Shown one piece after another: positions 15,367-24,294 of a stretch of 64,000 nt of DNA (positions are counted from its first letter, which is position 1; the number at the start of each line of letters is the position of its first letter). The notes beneath the pieces were generated by a model, which worked only from the letters and a program-made list of their open reading frames with translations, ran no database searches and was not told where the DNA came from. This DNA is from Larkinella sp965227735. Lineage in GTDB: Bacteria; Bacteroidota; Bacteroidia; Cytophagales; Spirosomataceae. The DNA lies in the NCBI RefSeq assembly GCF_965227735.1, contig NZ_OZ245776.1:124001-188000 (forward strand). The letters run 5' to 3'. A program made the position numbers and the translations under genes.

Positions 15367-16821
15367 TTAATCCAACCGAATCCGAACTTTTTGGATTTCC
15401 TGTTTCTGTTTATCGTTGGGGTTGATGTGCAGATAATAAATTCCTCGTGGTAAGTCACTTACGCCTAATTCGATTTTATTTCCATCTCTAAATGTATTTT
15501 TCTCTGCTACATCTTTAACTGAAATTGTTTTAACCAGCCGGGTAGATGATTCAGAGTAAAGCGATATAGAAGCTGGCAAAGATTCTTTAACTTCAACCGT
15601 TTTAAATTCAATCGTAAGCACATCCTTTGTCGGATTTGGATAGGTCATAAGAAAACTACCGGCTGGCGGGATGTAATATTGGACAGCCGAAGACGTGCCA
15701 CAGCCAGGAACAGACGCTGTTACTTCTACGGTTGCACCACCTGTGGTCGTAACATAACAATCATTAATATTAGGCACTAATGTTGCCGACCCTGACACTA
15801 AAGACCAGGTGAACGTTGCTCCAGGAATTCCGGCATTGGAACATTGCCACATATTGGAACCCGCATCGAATAACCATTGAATCGCATTGGTAATTTGTCC
15901 ATAATTGATTTGTAATGTTTGTGAATTACTGCTTGTCGTTCCACAACCTGACGAGTAAGCATTTACAATGACATACCCCCATGCTGTTGCTGTAATGGTA
16001 ACGGGGCTACTGGAAGTGACGGGAGATGTACTTCCATTTATCTTCACACCACCCCAGGGGGTATAAACATAGCTATCCGCGCTGGTTCCAGTAGCTGATA
16101 AATTTAAACTACTACTGCTGTTGCAAAGCATATATGCCCCTGTTTGACTTATACTGCTTAGGGAGGGAGCAGGACGGTTTACCGTTCTTGGACTGCTCTC
16201 TGATTCAACGTTACTTGCGTCTGAACGAGTTGCAGTTACTTTAATAGTGCCAGTTCCACCACCATTACTCTGCATTGTCAAAGTAGTAGTGCCTTGACCT
16301 GATATATAAGTCCAGCCAGAAAGGCTTGAATTCCAGTAGTAGTTAGTAGCATTCGTCACGGCAGGAACGGTGAAAGTTACCGTTTGTACACCACAGCCTA
16401 TAGTAGCAGGCTCACTCAAGCTTCCATTTACACTAATCTGCCCTATTGAACCAAGGTAACGTATTGGCACCTCATATGTCATAGTTTTATTGGAGCCCGA
16501 AGAAGAGCAACCAGTTGTTTTAACCTCAATTTTAGCATTCGCATTTATATTTTTCCACCTGTAAGAAAACCCGTTTCCTGCTGGAATCCCTATCCCATCA
16601 ACGGCGTTGATAGAATTCCAGGCCTTCCATTCATAAGAGCACCCTGCCGCACTCAGTGAACCCCATTCTACTATATATGGTATTACCTGATCGGGTGGTG
16701 CGGAGCTACTGTAATCGTTGTTTGGAGAATCCCTAACAGATTGAGAGAAAGAAATTGACACATTGGCAATGCTTGTTATGGCAAGCAACCAAATCAAACG
16801 ATAAAATGTGAACCTTTTCAT
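15367..16821 (-). CDS. Secreted protein with T9SS type A sorting domain
   Basis: A 484-residue protein with a signal peptide (ending SISFSQ), four or so Ser/Thr/Gly-rich immunoglobulin/PKD-like beta repeats marked by alternating Cys (about 35-385), and a C-terminal type A sorting domain (about 390-484; FLMTYPNPTKDVLTIEFK, then LPRGIYYLHI). Such proteins cross the outer membrane by T9SS and are attached or released. No catalytic domain is visible, so an adhesin or structural surface role is likely. It follows the outer-membrane gene at 16843-17460 by 21 bp, probably in one operon. Its base composition is distinctly richer in A+T than the flanking genes. Confidence 0.85.
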   Translation of the reverse strand: MKRFTFYRLIWLLAITSIANVSISFSQSVRDSPNNDYSSSAPPDQVIPYIVEWGSLSAAGCSYEWKAWNSINAVDGIGIPAGNGFSYRWKNINANAKIEVKTTGCSSSGSNKTMTYEVPIRYLGSIGQISVNGSLSEPATIGCGVQTVTFTVPAVTNATNYYWNSSLSGWTYISGQGTTTLTMQSNGGGTGTIKVTATRSDASNVESESSPRTVNRPAPSLSSISQTGAYMLCNSSSSLNLSATGTSADSYVYTPWGGVKINGSTSPVTSSSPVTITATAWGYVIVNAYSSGCGTTSSNSQTLQINYGQITNAIQWLFDAGSNMWQCSNAGIPGATFTWSLVSGSATLVPNINDCYVTTTGGATVEVTASVPGCGTSSAVQYYIPPAGSFLMTYPNPTKDVLTIEFKTVEVKESLPASISLYSESSTRLVKTISVKDVAEKNTFRDGNKIELGVSDLPRGIYYLHINPNDKQKQEIQKVRIRLD

Positions 16822-16842
16822 AGAGATATAGTTAAGTAATGG

Positions 16843-17460
16843 TTAAAAATGGTAATGAAGGTAAAGAGCATATATTGGCAACAGGGTTAATCTCCTTAAA
16901 TAATTATCAGCACTTACACCTGTTGAATTTAATACAACACGGTTGTATGTATATCTCAAGTGACTTTCAATGGAGAAGGATATGCTTCTTGTTGCATAAT
17001 ATTTGGCGCCAATAAACCCGCTTCCTCCAATATCAAATACGGTTTGCTTAGCAATTGTAATCCCGTTTGCAGCATTTTTAATTACAGCATAAGAAGTAAA
17101 TATTTCTCCACCATAGAATGGAACAAACCTTCCATAGTGTTTCTGCCATTCATACCCAATTGCTGCATAAATGGACGGGGTAGTATTATAAGGTCTCGTC
17201 AAAGAACTTGATCCATAAAAGATTCTGGGTACAATATTAAGTCTCAATGCTCTTATTCCTTTATTGGTTTGAAAGTGTCGTTTAACCATTATCCCAGATG
17301 CTACCTCTTGAGGCATTTCGAATACTGATAGAAAGTTGATCCCTACTTCCCATTTTTTTAACATTTCACTATTGTAGTTAAAAGTCGAATCTTGTGCATG
17401 ACTGTTGAAAACAGATACCGCAAATAAGCAAATCATCAAAAAGAAACTGTTGATTGACAT
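16843..17460 (-). CDS. Small outer-membrane beta-barrel protein, function unknown
   Basis: A 205-residue protein with a signal peptide (SINSFFLMICLFAVSVF...HAQ), alternating amphipathic strands with aromatic girdles, and a terminal Phe (LYLHYHF), all consistent with an 8- to 10-strand outer-membrane barrel. I do not recognise the family. It is the first gene of the unit that continues into the T9SS cargo gene 21 bp downstream, so it may help display or anchor that cargo; this is inference. The ATG at 17460 is preferred because the GTG at 17499 would bury the signal peptide. Confidence 0.7.
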   Translation of the reverse strand: MSINSFFLMICLFAVSVFNSHAQDSTFNYNSEMLKKWEVGINFLSVFEMPQEVASGIMVKRHFQTNKGIRALRLNIVPRIFYGSSSLTRPYNTTPSIYAAIGYEWQKHYGRFVPFYGGEIFTSYAVIKNAANGITIAKQTVFDIGGSGFIGAKYYATRSISFSIESHLRYTYNRVVLNSTGVSADNYLRRLTLLPIYALYLHYHF

Positions 17461-17873
17461 ACACTGTAGGGTTAATCTTTGTTTGTAATTTGTAGACACA
17501 ATTTATTACCCAAAGGTTGGAATTAATTTGTACTTTTTTATAAAAAACTTTACATATACCAACAAAAAATAAGCAAAAATACTTATTTTAAAAAGATTAC
17601 TCAATAAGTACTCCGCGTCATAATATGCTAATAATCAGATATGTGTAAATGAGTTTTTCAACCTACCGTTCAATAAATCCTACTTTTACTAGGTATACCG
17701 TTTGACAATTAGACTCTATCGGCTGTCATTCAACCTGTTGATCAACCCCTGCATGTGATTAAATGGTATTCCCCGACTTGCTTTCTAATCAGGTAAGAAA
17801 CCGCACTCGGACTAAACACAAGTTTAAGGTCAGTTTGTAAAATAGGCCCCAAACCCCTTACTTGCCAAAACGT
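17461..17873. promoter_or_regulatory. AT-rich divergent region with a reverse-strand promoter
   Basis: No gene is seen in this 413-bp gap. On the reverse strand a -7 match reads TATTTTTG (17581-17574) with TTG at 17604-17602, 20 bases apart, pointing to the barrel gene with a leader of about 100 nt. No clear TAnnTTTG is seen for the rightward serine hydrolase gene. Confidence 0.5.
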
Positions 17874-19676
17874 ATGAAACCGTCGATCTGGAATTTCCTT
17901 CTGCTGCTGTACTGTAGCACGGCTATGGCCCAACCGCTTCCCACACCCGCGAACCTGACTGCCATCCAACAGGCTGAAAAACAGGTGGTCGTGCTAAACA
18001 ACCCATCGGGACTGGTGCCGGTTACCGACCTACTGAACCTAAAAACCGCCATCGTAAATGGTCGCTACGCCCAGCAGGCGGTTTTTGATAGTCTGGCGGC
18101 CAGGTACAGCCCGGTTACGGGTTTTTCACTCGGTGCAGCTCCGACCGATTCCGTTCTGTTTGACCTCCACGACCGGCTGAAACTGTTCAATCTGGTCGTC
18201 ATCACCTTGTCGGATTCCTCCCCTTTTGGCCCGAAACTGCTGAATTTCATTGCCGATCAGCAGGCCATCAACCGGGTCGTGGTGGTGCTGACCGGGAGCG
18301 GAAAAAACCTCGCCGGACTGGAATCCCTGCGTTGTCCCATTATCTGGTATCCGACCAATACCGCCGAAGGTGCGTCAGCCGCAGCCCAGGTCCTTTTCGG
18401 CGGTCTGGCTTCGGCCAATCGCCTTGAAACCACGTTTAGTGCGCTCTTCAAAGCAGGCAGCGGGTATTCGACGCCCAAAATCCGGCTGGGGTATTCGGTT
18501 CCGGAATCTGTAACGGTAAGTAGTAAACGTCTGAAAGTAATTGATTCGTTGATGGCGGTGGCCATTGCCGATCACGTAACCCCCGGCGCGGTGGTGCTGC
18601 TGGCCAAAGACGGTAAAGTAATCTTTCACAAGGCCTATGGGCATCATACGTACGCGCGGGATGCCGTGACGAAAGCCGATGATCTGTTCGATCTGGCTTC
18701 GGTCACAAAGGTCAGCGCCACCACCCCGGCGGTGATGCGGCTGCTGGATCAAAAGGCGCTGGACCTTAAAACACCCATCAGCACCTACGTGGCCCGAACC
18801 CGGACGATCCCCGACAAAGCGACGGTCACCATCCGCGAGGCTCTGCTCCACGAAGCGGGGTATACGCCGTACATCAAATTCTACGAACAACTCAAACCGC
18901 TGGATATGAGTTTCGACTCATCGGCGGCCTATCCGACCAAAGTAGCCGACCGGTTTTTCCTCCGGGCCAATTATTTTGAAGAGGTCATGTGGCCCGTCAC
19001 CTTGCAGTCGAAAGGCGGCACGCGGGGCAAATTCGTGTACAGCGACGTGAGTATGTACATGATGAAGGAAGTGATCGAAACGGTTTCTCACCAGAAGCTC
19101 GATGAGTTTGTGCAGAATGCGTTTTACCGGCCGCTCGGCATGACGTCGACGGGCTATTTGCCCCGAAACCGCTTTCCGCGCTCCCGGATTGTGCCGACCA
19201 CCGAAAACGACAACTGGTTTCGCAACATGCGCGTGCAGGGTTACGTCAACGATCCGGGTGCGGTCATGGCGGGAGGTGTCGAAGGCCATGCCGGGCTGTT
19301 CGCCAACGCCAACGATCTGGCGATTCTCTACCAGATGTATTTGAACAAGGGTTCCTACGGCGGTCGCACCTATATCCAGCCCGCTACGGTGGATCTTTTT
19401 ACGGCGGAGCAATCGAAAACCAGTGGCCGGGGGTACGGTTTTGCCAAAGCACCGAATTCGAAGCAAGGCCCCAAGGCGTATCCGTCTCCCCTGGCCTACG
19501 GACACAGTGGCTATACCGGCACCTACGTCTGGGTCGATCCGAAATACAACCTGGTCTACATTTGCCTGACCAACCGGGTGTATCCCGACGATTCCAAAAC
19601 CTACGGCAAACCGACCCTGAACATCCGGGCGCTGATTCTGGACCGGTTCTACGAAGCCGTGGTGCAGGGCCAGTAA
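17874..19676 (+). CDS. Exported serine hydrolase (class C beta-lactamase fold) with GH3 C-domain remnant
   Basis: A 600-residue protein. After a signal peptide ending near AMAQ, residues about 25-205 resemble the second (C-terminal) domain of family 3 glycosidases (KQVVVLNN...VVITLSDSSPFG...VVVVLTGSG...ASANRLETTF). Residues about 215-595 form a beta-lactamase/DD-peptidase domain with SVTK (Ser about 276), the YSD motif and HSG in place of KTG. Bacteroidota commonly carry GH3 plus serine hydrolase fusions near 1000 residues; here the catalytic GH3 barrel is absent. A cell-wall peptide or ester hydrolase role is plausible. The ATG at 17874 is preferred over a TTG at 17862. Confidence 0.83.
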   Translation: MKPSIWNFLLLLYCSTAMAQPLPTPANLTAIQQAEKQVVVLNNPSGLVPVTDLLNLKTAIVNGRYAQQAVFDSLAARYSPVTGFSLGAAPTDSVLFDLHDRLKLFNLVVITLSDSSPFGPKLLNFIADQQAINRVVVVLTGSGKNLAGLESLRCPIIWYPTNTAEGASAAAQVLFGGLASANRLETTFSALFKAGSGYSTPKIRLGYSVPESVTVSSKRLKVIDSLMAVAIADHVTPGAVVLLAKDGKVIFHKAYGHHTYARDAVTKADDLFDLASVTKVSATTPAVMRLLDQKALDLKTPISTYVARTRTIPDKATVTIREALLHEAGYTPYIKFYEQLKPLDMSFDSSAAYPTKVADRFFLRANYFEEVMWPVTLQSKGGTRGKFVYSDVSMYMMKEVIETVSHQKLDEFVQNAFYRPLGMTSTGYLPRNRFPRSRIVPTTENDNWFRNMRVQGYVNDPGAVMAGGVEGHAGLFANANDLAILYQMYLNKGSYGGRTYIQPATVDLFTAEQSKTSGRGYGFAKAPNSKQGPKAYPSPLAYGHSGYTGTYVWVDPKYNLVYICLTNRVYPDDSKTYGKPTLNIRALILDRFYEAVVQGQ

Positions 19677-19817
19677 AAACGACCGCAATCGACCCGTATT
19701 CTTCTTTTTAATCATTCCCAAAAGTAGCAGGGATTGACTCATTTGTGACAGCCTTTTCAGGCGTTGAAGCGGACCTTTGATTCATTCAAACGGACCAAAA
19801 CAAAATCTTCATACGCC

Positions 19818-20222
19818 ATGAAAACGCTCTCCAAATCCCTGCTCGTTGCCTTTCTGATGACCTTGACCAGTGTCTCTTTTGCAAAGGCGGATGTCTATAT
19901 GTCTTTTGTTCATCCTAAAAAACCGGTCACTTTTCAGAGTGGCATGTATACCACCACCGAAGGCAAACTCCGGATTGCGCTGAATAAACAAACCGGCGGA
20001 GCCGTCGAGGTTCGGATCGTCAACCAGGCGGGGGCCGAGGTGTTCAGCAAGCAAATCGGGAAAAACCGTCAAAACGCCCGGCTGCAACTGGACGTCCGGA
20101 ATCTGCCCGACGGCGTCTATCAGGTCTCCATCACCAACGGCGTAGACACCACCACCCAGCAATTAACACTGGCCACTACACCACCGGTGACGGCCACGCC
20201 CCGACTGATTGCCTTTCAGTAA
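19818..20222 (+). CDS. Small secreted protein with sorting-domain-like beta fold
   Basis: A 134-residue protein with a signal peptide (SLLVAFLMTLTSVSFAKA). The body has the pattern of a T9SS-sorting or DUF3244-like beta sandwich: VEVRIVNQAGAEVFSKQI, then LDVRNLPDGVYQVSI. There is no passenger domain, so it is not an ordinary T9SS cargo and may be a free periplasmic or surface beta-sandwich. The ATG at 19818 is chosen because the earlier frame start adds a charged leader in front of the signal. A hairpin overlaps the stop (20221-20250). Confidence 0.65.
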   Translation: MKTLSKSLLVAFLMTLTSVSFAKADVYMSFVHPKKPVTFQSGMYTTTEGKLRIALNKQTGGAVEVRIVNQAGAEVFSKQIGKNRQNARLQLDVRNLPDGVYQVSITNGVDTTTQQLTLATTPPVTATPRLIAFQ

Positions 20223-20250
20223 AACCGCATCGACAATCCAATGCGGTTTT
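20221..20250 (+). terminator. Hairpin at the 3' end of the small secreted gene
   Basis: AAAACCGCAT and ATGCGGTTTT form a 10-bp stem with a 10-nt loop, starting at the stop codon; the T run is short, so termination may be weak. Confidence 0.6.
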
Positions 20251-20388
20251 ACCCCAGACTGATTATATCCACCCGGAAAGGCTGGCCCCGCAAGCGGTCA
20301 GCCTTTTGATTGATCCGGGCAAAACCATGCCGATCACCAATCCTTTTGTATCTTGTGTATCTTGCTCCCCTAACCCCATTTACCGCCC

Positions 20389-21348
20389 ATGAAACCACTT
20401 GCCTTCCCGCCCCCTCAATCAACACAGACCTCATCAAGCAGCCTAGCCGGTTTTTTCTTTCTGACGCTCTGGCTGCTGGTTTCGGCGAACCTGTCGGCTC
20501 AGGATAAAAAGAAAATAACCGGCAAATCCGCAAACCGGGGTCATTCAAAATCCGCTGCGGTCTATGCCGGGCCGAAAGACTGGAAACTGGGCGTTGCCCT
20601 GTATACGTTCAATCGGTTTCCGTTTCCCGAGCAACTCGCCAAGGCAGACAGCGCGGGCTTGAAATTTGTGGAAGGCTACACCTTTGGCCGGGCCGGGACC
20701 GATCTCAAGGATTCGCTTTTGATGAATCTGTCGTGGGCGGGCATTGCCAAACTCAAGCAGCAGGTTAGCGACAAAGGCCTGTTGATGGAATCCATTTATT
20801 TAACCGGCGGCAAAACCATCAATAAATGGACGCACGAATTTGAATTAGCCAAAAAATTGAATGTGAAATACGTCACGGCAGAACCGCCGGTAGATTTGTG
20901 GGACAGCGTGGACAGTCTGGCGGGTGTTTACGGCCTGAAAGTGGCTCTCCACAACCACTGGAAGGGCGTGAGTGCCTACTGGCATCCGGATTCGGTGCTG
21001 GCGGCCCTCAAAAACCATCCTAATTTCAAGGTTTGCGCCGACATCGGTCACTGGCCCAAGAGCGGTATCAACCCGGTCGAGGGGCTGAAAAAACTGGAAG
21101 GTCACCTGATTGCGTTGCATTTGAAAGATATTGCCGCCTACAACGACCCCAAGTTGAAAGATGTGCCGGTTGGCACGGGCGTCATCAATTTTCCGGAAGT
21201 CTTCAGGGAATTACAACGGCAGCACTTTACGGGTCATATTATTATTGAGCGGGATACGCAGGACAAACCCAGCAACTTATCTTCGGTGATTCAAACGGTC
21301 CGCTATTACAACGAGAAATTGGGCCTGACACCGGGACGGGGAAAATAA
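20389..21348 (+). CDS. Exported sugar phosphate isomerase/epimerase family (xylose-isomerase-like TIM barrel)
   Basis: A 319-residue protein with a hydrophobic signal (ending LSAQDKKK), a short basic linker and an AP-endonuclease-2/xylose-isomerase-like TIM barrel (about 62-312). Metal-binding candidates are the Glu of FVEGYTFG, His of LHNHWKG, Asp/His of CADIGHW, His of LHLKD and Glu of IIIERD. Periplasmic members in Bacteroidota are thought to act on sugars or inositols released outside the cell; the substrate is unknown. The stop is directly followed by the ATG of a small membrane protein gene, indicating co-translation. Confidence 0.82.
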   Translation: MKPLAFPPPQSTQTSSSSLAGFFFLTLWLLVSANLSAQDKKKITGKSANRGHSKSAAVYAGPKDWKLGVALYTFNRFPFPEQLAKADSAGLKFVEGYTFGRAGTDLKDSLLMNLSWAGIAKLKQQVSDKGLLMESIYLTGGKTINKWTHEFELAKKLNVKYVTAEPPVDLWDSVDSLAGVYGLKVALHNHWKGVSAYWHPDSVLAALKNHPNFKVCADIGHWPKSGINPVEGLKKLEGHLIALHLKDIAAYNDPKLKDVPVGTGVINFPEVFRELQRQHFTGHIIIERDTQDKPSNLSSVIQTVRYYNEKLGLTPGRGK

Positions 21349-21609
21349 ATGTTTTTATCGAAGCTAGTCAGTATTCTGACGCCACTCATGCTGATGGCGC
21401 TGATCGGGGTGGTCATGATTGTCTACGGTTTTTTGAACACCGGTCAGGACAACAACATTCTCCAATTCTTCTTCGGCATTCCCATTGCCCTGGGTTTCGC
21501 CGGAATGCATTTTTTAATTCGTCGGGTGCTGGAAAGAAACAACCTTCACATCTGGATCCTGGAGACGCTGATCGTTGCCGCTCTGTGGCTTATTTACCCT
21601 CATCTTTAG
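21349..21609 (+). CDS. Small integral membrane protein, unknown
   Basis: An 86-residue protein with three hydrophobic segments (about 5-27, 38-57 and 66-84). I do not recognise a family. Its ATG abuts the TAA of the isomerase-like gene (TAAATG), so expression is likely coupled. It may be an inner-membrane partner of that exported enzyme or an unrelated passenger; nothing in the sequence decides. Confidence 0.65.
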   Translation: MFLSKLVSILTPLMLMALIGVVMIVYGFLNTGQDNNILQFFFGIPIALGFAGMHFLIRRVLERNNLHIWILETLIVAALWLIYPHL

Positions 21610-21634
21610 GTATTTACGGACTATGCTATAGAAG

Positions 21635-21955
21635 TCAGTAGAAAACTGCCAGCCAGATGGTTTCTTCGTCTTCTTTCGTCCAGTCAACCCGGTGTTTGGC
21701 GTGGGCAGGCAGGTTGATGTGTGTTCCGGCGGTCAATTCAATGGGTTCGTCAACGCCCTCAATCCGTAGCCGGGCTGCTCCCTGCAACACCAACACCCAT
21801 TCATTTTCCGGCTGATCGTACCAGAAACCGTCCGGTGAAGCGTGTCCTTTGGAGATGATGCGTTCGATTTTGATGCCTTTCTCCGCCACCAGCTCCTCAA
21901 AAAGTTCGTCAGGCAGCGAGGCCGGAATGGCCGCAAACAGATTGCCAATGGTCAT
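21635..21955 (-). CDS. Cupin domain protein
   Basis: A 106-residue single-domain cupin. The conserved barrel shows ENEWVLVLQGAARLRIEG (motif 1 with Glu) and AGTHINLPAHAKHRVDW (motif 2 with His), the usual metal-binding pair, although the first motif lacks the HxH. Small cupins of this type are dioxygenases, isomerases or ligand sensors; no specific role can be assigned. It is read toward the convergent small membrane protein gene. Confidence 0.8.
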   Translation of the reverse strand: MTIGNLFAAIPASLPDELFEELVAEKGIKIERIISKGHASPDGFWYDQPENEWVLVLQGAARLRIEGVDEPIELTAGTHINLPAHAKHRVDWTKEDEETIWLAVFY

Positions 21956-22036
21956 CGATCAAGGGTTAGGCTAGAGGATCGTTTTTAACGTGAATTCAGG
22001 ATTCTTTTCAGTGTAGGGTGATTATTCACCCCGTTT

Positions 22037-22199
22037 TTTTGACCCGTTAGGGTCACCACAGCGCAGCGTCGGTTGATAAAACCGGTCCTGGCGTGCCCAT
22101 GTGCCGTCAGGTACATAACCGTTGTGTACCTGACGGCACACGGACCCGCACACGGGAACCAATTTCTACCTGCGCTGTGGTGACCCTAACGGGTCAAAA
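22037..22199. repeat. 163-bp nested palindrome
   Basis: A perfect 30-bp outer stem (22037-22066 with 22170-22199) encloses a perfect 14-bp inner stem (22101-22114 with 22126-22139, 11-nt loop). It ends 32 bp from the stop codon of the oxidoreductase at 22232 and has T/A tracts at both ends, so it could terminate transcripts on either strand. The nested layout is unlike an ordinary terminator. Confidence 0.9.
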
Positions 22200-22231
22200 C
22201 TGTACGCATCAATCCTGAAAACCGTAAACGC

Positions 22232-23692
22232 TTACGATTTCTTCGCAACCGTGGTGACTTTTTGGGCCGGATTAACGGGTTTCTTTCCTGTCGACGGTTT
22301 CTTGCTTTTTGCTCCATCGGGATACTTCTGGGTCATCGTGACCGGGTCCCAATGCACGACTTTGTTTTCGAAATAACTTTCGTTGCAAGCCAGAACCGGG
22401 GCGGCTGCGCGGAACCCGAAAACCGGGTCCTCGATGGTTCCCTGGCTCCCCGCCCGCATGTTTGTAAAGAAATCCGCGAAGTGCTTGGCGTGGGCGTCGT
22501 CGTCTTTCGGGGCCTCGAATTTTACCTCCTTCACCGGTTCGGCGGTACGGGTTTCGGGCGGGTATTTGGCGTCATATTGCTCCACAAATTTCTTCTGCAC
22601 ATCCTCCGTGAACGTAAAAAAGCTGTCGTAGTTGCCATAGCCCGGCGCAATCGGCAGTTTTTTCCTGGTCAGAATCAGGTTGTTCTCCGAAAACTCGACC
22701 GTGCCTTCGTTGCCGATGATCCGGGTCACGTTGCTGATTTTACCGGCATTCGCAAAATTGACCCGTAACACCATCTGAAACGCTTCGTGCTGCTCCGTTT
22801 TCGGGTAGTCCATGATGCTCGTCATGATATCCGGCACATCCCGGTTTTCCTTCCAATACGCCAGGTTGCCCGACGAATAGACCCGGGTCGGCCCCAGCGT
22901 GCTGGTCACGTAATGAACGCCCGTAATCAGGTGAATGAACAGGTCACCGGCCACCCCCGTGCCGTAATCCTTGAAGTTCCGCCAGCGGAAAAACCGGATC
23001 GGGTCGAACGGACGCTTCGGCGCATCGCCCAGAAACCGGTCCCAATCGACGGTCTGCGGTGAGGCATCGGGCGGCACGGAATAATTCCAGGCCCCAATGG
23101 CGTTGAAGCGGTCACTGTTGGATTCGATGTAGTTGATCTGCCCGATATCCCCGGCCTCGATCAGTCGCTTCGCTTCCTTGAACGACGCACTGCTGATGCG
23201 CTGGCTGCCCACCTGCATGGTTTTTCCCGATTTTTTCCAGGCATCGATCACGGCTTTGCCTTCGTTGAGGTGCTGGACCATCGGTTTTTCGCAATAGACG
23301 TGTTTCCCGGCTTTCAGGGCGGCAATCGTAATGTGGTCGTGCCAATGGTCGGGCGTGACCACCAGAACGGCATCCACATCTTTGCGGGCCAAAATCTCAC
23401 GGTAATCCCGCGTTGTGTAGACCTGTTGGCCGAAAGCCGTCCGCGCGTGTTCGAGCCGCCCGGAGTAGAGATCGGCCACGGCCACCAGTTCCACATCCGG
23501 GTTGCGCAGAGCCGCCTGGGTGTCGAAGTTCCCCTGAATCCCCATGCCGATGGTGGCAATCCGGATCTTGTCGTTGGGGCTGATCTTTTTCAGATCACGA
23601 ATAATATTGAATGGCTTAGCGACACTCTGGGTAGCCACCAGCGCCGAAGCGGCTGACAATCCCTTGATAAAGTCGCGACGATTGGAATGCAT
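22232..23692 (-). CDS. Tat-exported Gfo/Idh/MocA family oxidoreductase
   Basis: A 486-residue NAD(P)-dependent oxidoreductase. SNRRDFIKG starts a twin-arginine signal (to about residue 30). The Rossmann domain begins KIRIATIGMGIQGN, and KHVYCEKPM holds the conserved EKP motif with the catalytic Lys. A lysine-rich tail (about 455-486) is extra relative to the family. Exported members are thought to carry a tightly held cofactor as in glucose-fructose oxidoreductase and to act on sugars or inositols. The ATG at 23692 is used rather than a start 13 codons upstream, since it places the Arg pair properly. A 12-bp dyad lies 34 bp upstream. Confidence 0.86.
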   Translation of the reverse strand: MHSNRRDFIKGLSAASALVATQSVAKPFNIIRDLKKISPNDKIRIATIGMGIQGNFDTQAALRNPDVELVAVADLYSGRLEHARTAFGQQVYTTRDYREILARKDVDAVLVVTPDHWHDHITIAALKAGKHVYCEKPMVQHLNEGKAVIDAWKKSGKTMQVGSQRISSASFKEAKRLIEAGDIGQINYIESNSDRFNAIGAWNYSVPPDASPQTVDWDRFLGDAPKRPFDPIRFFRWRNFKDYGTGVAGDLFIHLITGVHYVTSTLGPTRVYSSGNLAYWKENRDVPDIMTSIMDYPKTEQHEAFQMVLRVNFANAGKISNVTRIIGNEGTVEFSENNLILTRKKLPIAPGYGNYDSFFTFTEDVQKKFVEQYDAKYPPETRTAEPVKEVKFEAPKDDDAHAKHFADFFTNMRAGSQGTIEDPVFGFRAAAPVLACNESYFENKVVHWDPVTMTQKYPDGAKSKKPSTGKKPVNPAQKVTTVAKKS

Positions 23693-23725
23693 GGGGTTTA
23701 TTGGGTTTTGGCTATTCAAAAAAAA

Positions 23726-23757
23726 GCACATTTGCGTTTGAATATACGCAAATGTGC
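23726..23757. promoter_or_regulatory. Operator-like inverted repeat upstream of the oxidoreductase
   Basis: GCACATTTGCGT and ACGCAAATGTGC are perfect 12-bp arms separated by 8 bp, 34 bp before the start codon at 23692. Position and symmetry suit a dimeric regulator, for example a LacI- or GntR-type sugar repressor; the protein is not identified. Confidence 0.5.
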
Positions 23758-24294
23758 CGAAACAGGACTATTAAACACTCTATTTAACCACAACATTGCT
23801 CTTAGCATTGTATCCTCCAATCCCTCGAAGAGAGCTTTTTACGATCCGGATGTTGCGGCTACCCGGCTACCAAGCCCTGACGTGTCACCCGGCTTTGGGG
23901 CTCATTCAAGCCCAAGCCGGGATGATAGTACCCGAAGCCCGAATTGATTTTCGTTTTTCTGCGGGAGCCCGGTAGCGCCGATTGATTTTCGTTTCTCTAC
24001 CGGAGCCGGTTGCGCCATCCGTCCCGTAGGGATGATCCATTTTGCAGGAACCGTGTGCATTGATAGAGAGGGTGAGTCCCGTAGGGGTGGTTCATTTTGT
24101 ACCTACGAAATTTACGGGTTTTCTGCGGATGTAGTTGCGACAAAATGGATCATCCCTACGGGATTGGTTTTGATTTTCATGTAGGGGGCCTATTCTACAA
24201 AATGCGCCATCCCGATGGGATTCAGATTGCAATTCCGGGTTATCCATTCGCCAGTCCTGCGGGCTTCTTTTCACCTCCGACAGACAATCCGTAA
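23758..24294. repeat. Gene-free region with REP-like 24-nt units
   Basis: No gene is seen. Four related 24-nt units occur: 24021-24044 and 24076-24099 in direct orientation, 24141-24164 and 24198-24221 inverted. The first and third differ at one base; the fourth is most diverged. The core is CCCGTAGGGATGATCCATTTTG. Each core carries a small dyad (CCCGTAGGG), and the set forms a large foldback. Upstream, 23942-23979 and 23980-24016 are two diverged copies of a 37-38-bp tandem unit. The region lies 3' of the gene at 24295. Confidence 0.8.

Noticed and set aside
23687..23947. 86-codon frame in the REP-like region
   Set aside because: It consists of leader sequence and repeat units, and no ribosome-binding site or family match is seen.
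23942..24221. CRISPR array
   Set aside because: Only four diverged units, in mixed orientation and with unequal spacing; no cas genes in the window.
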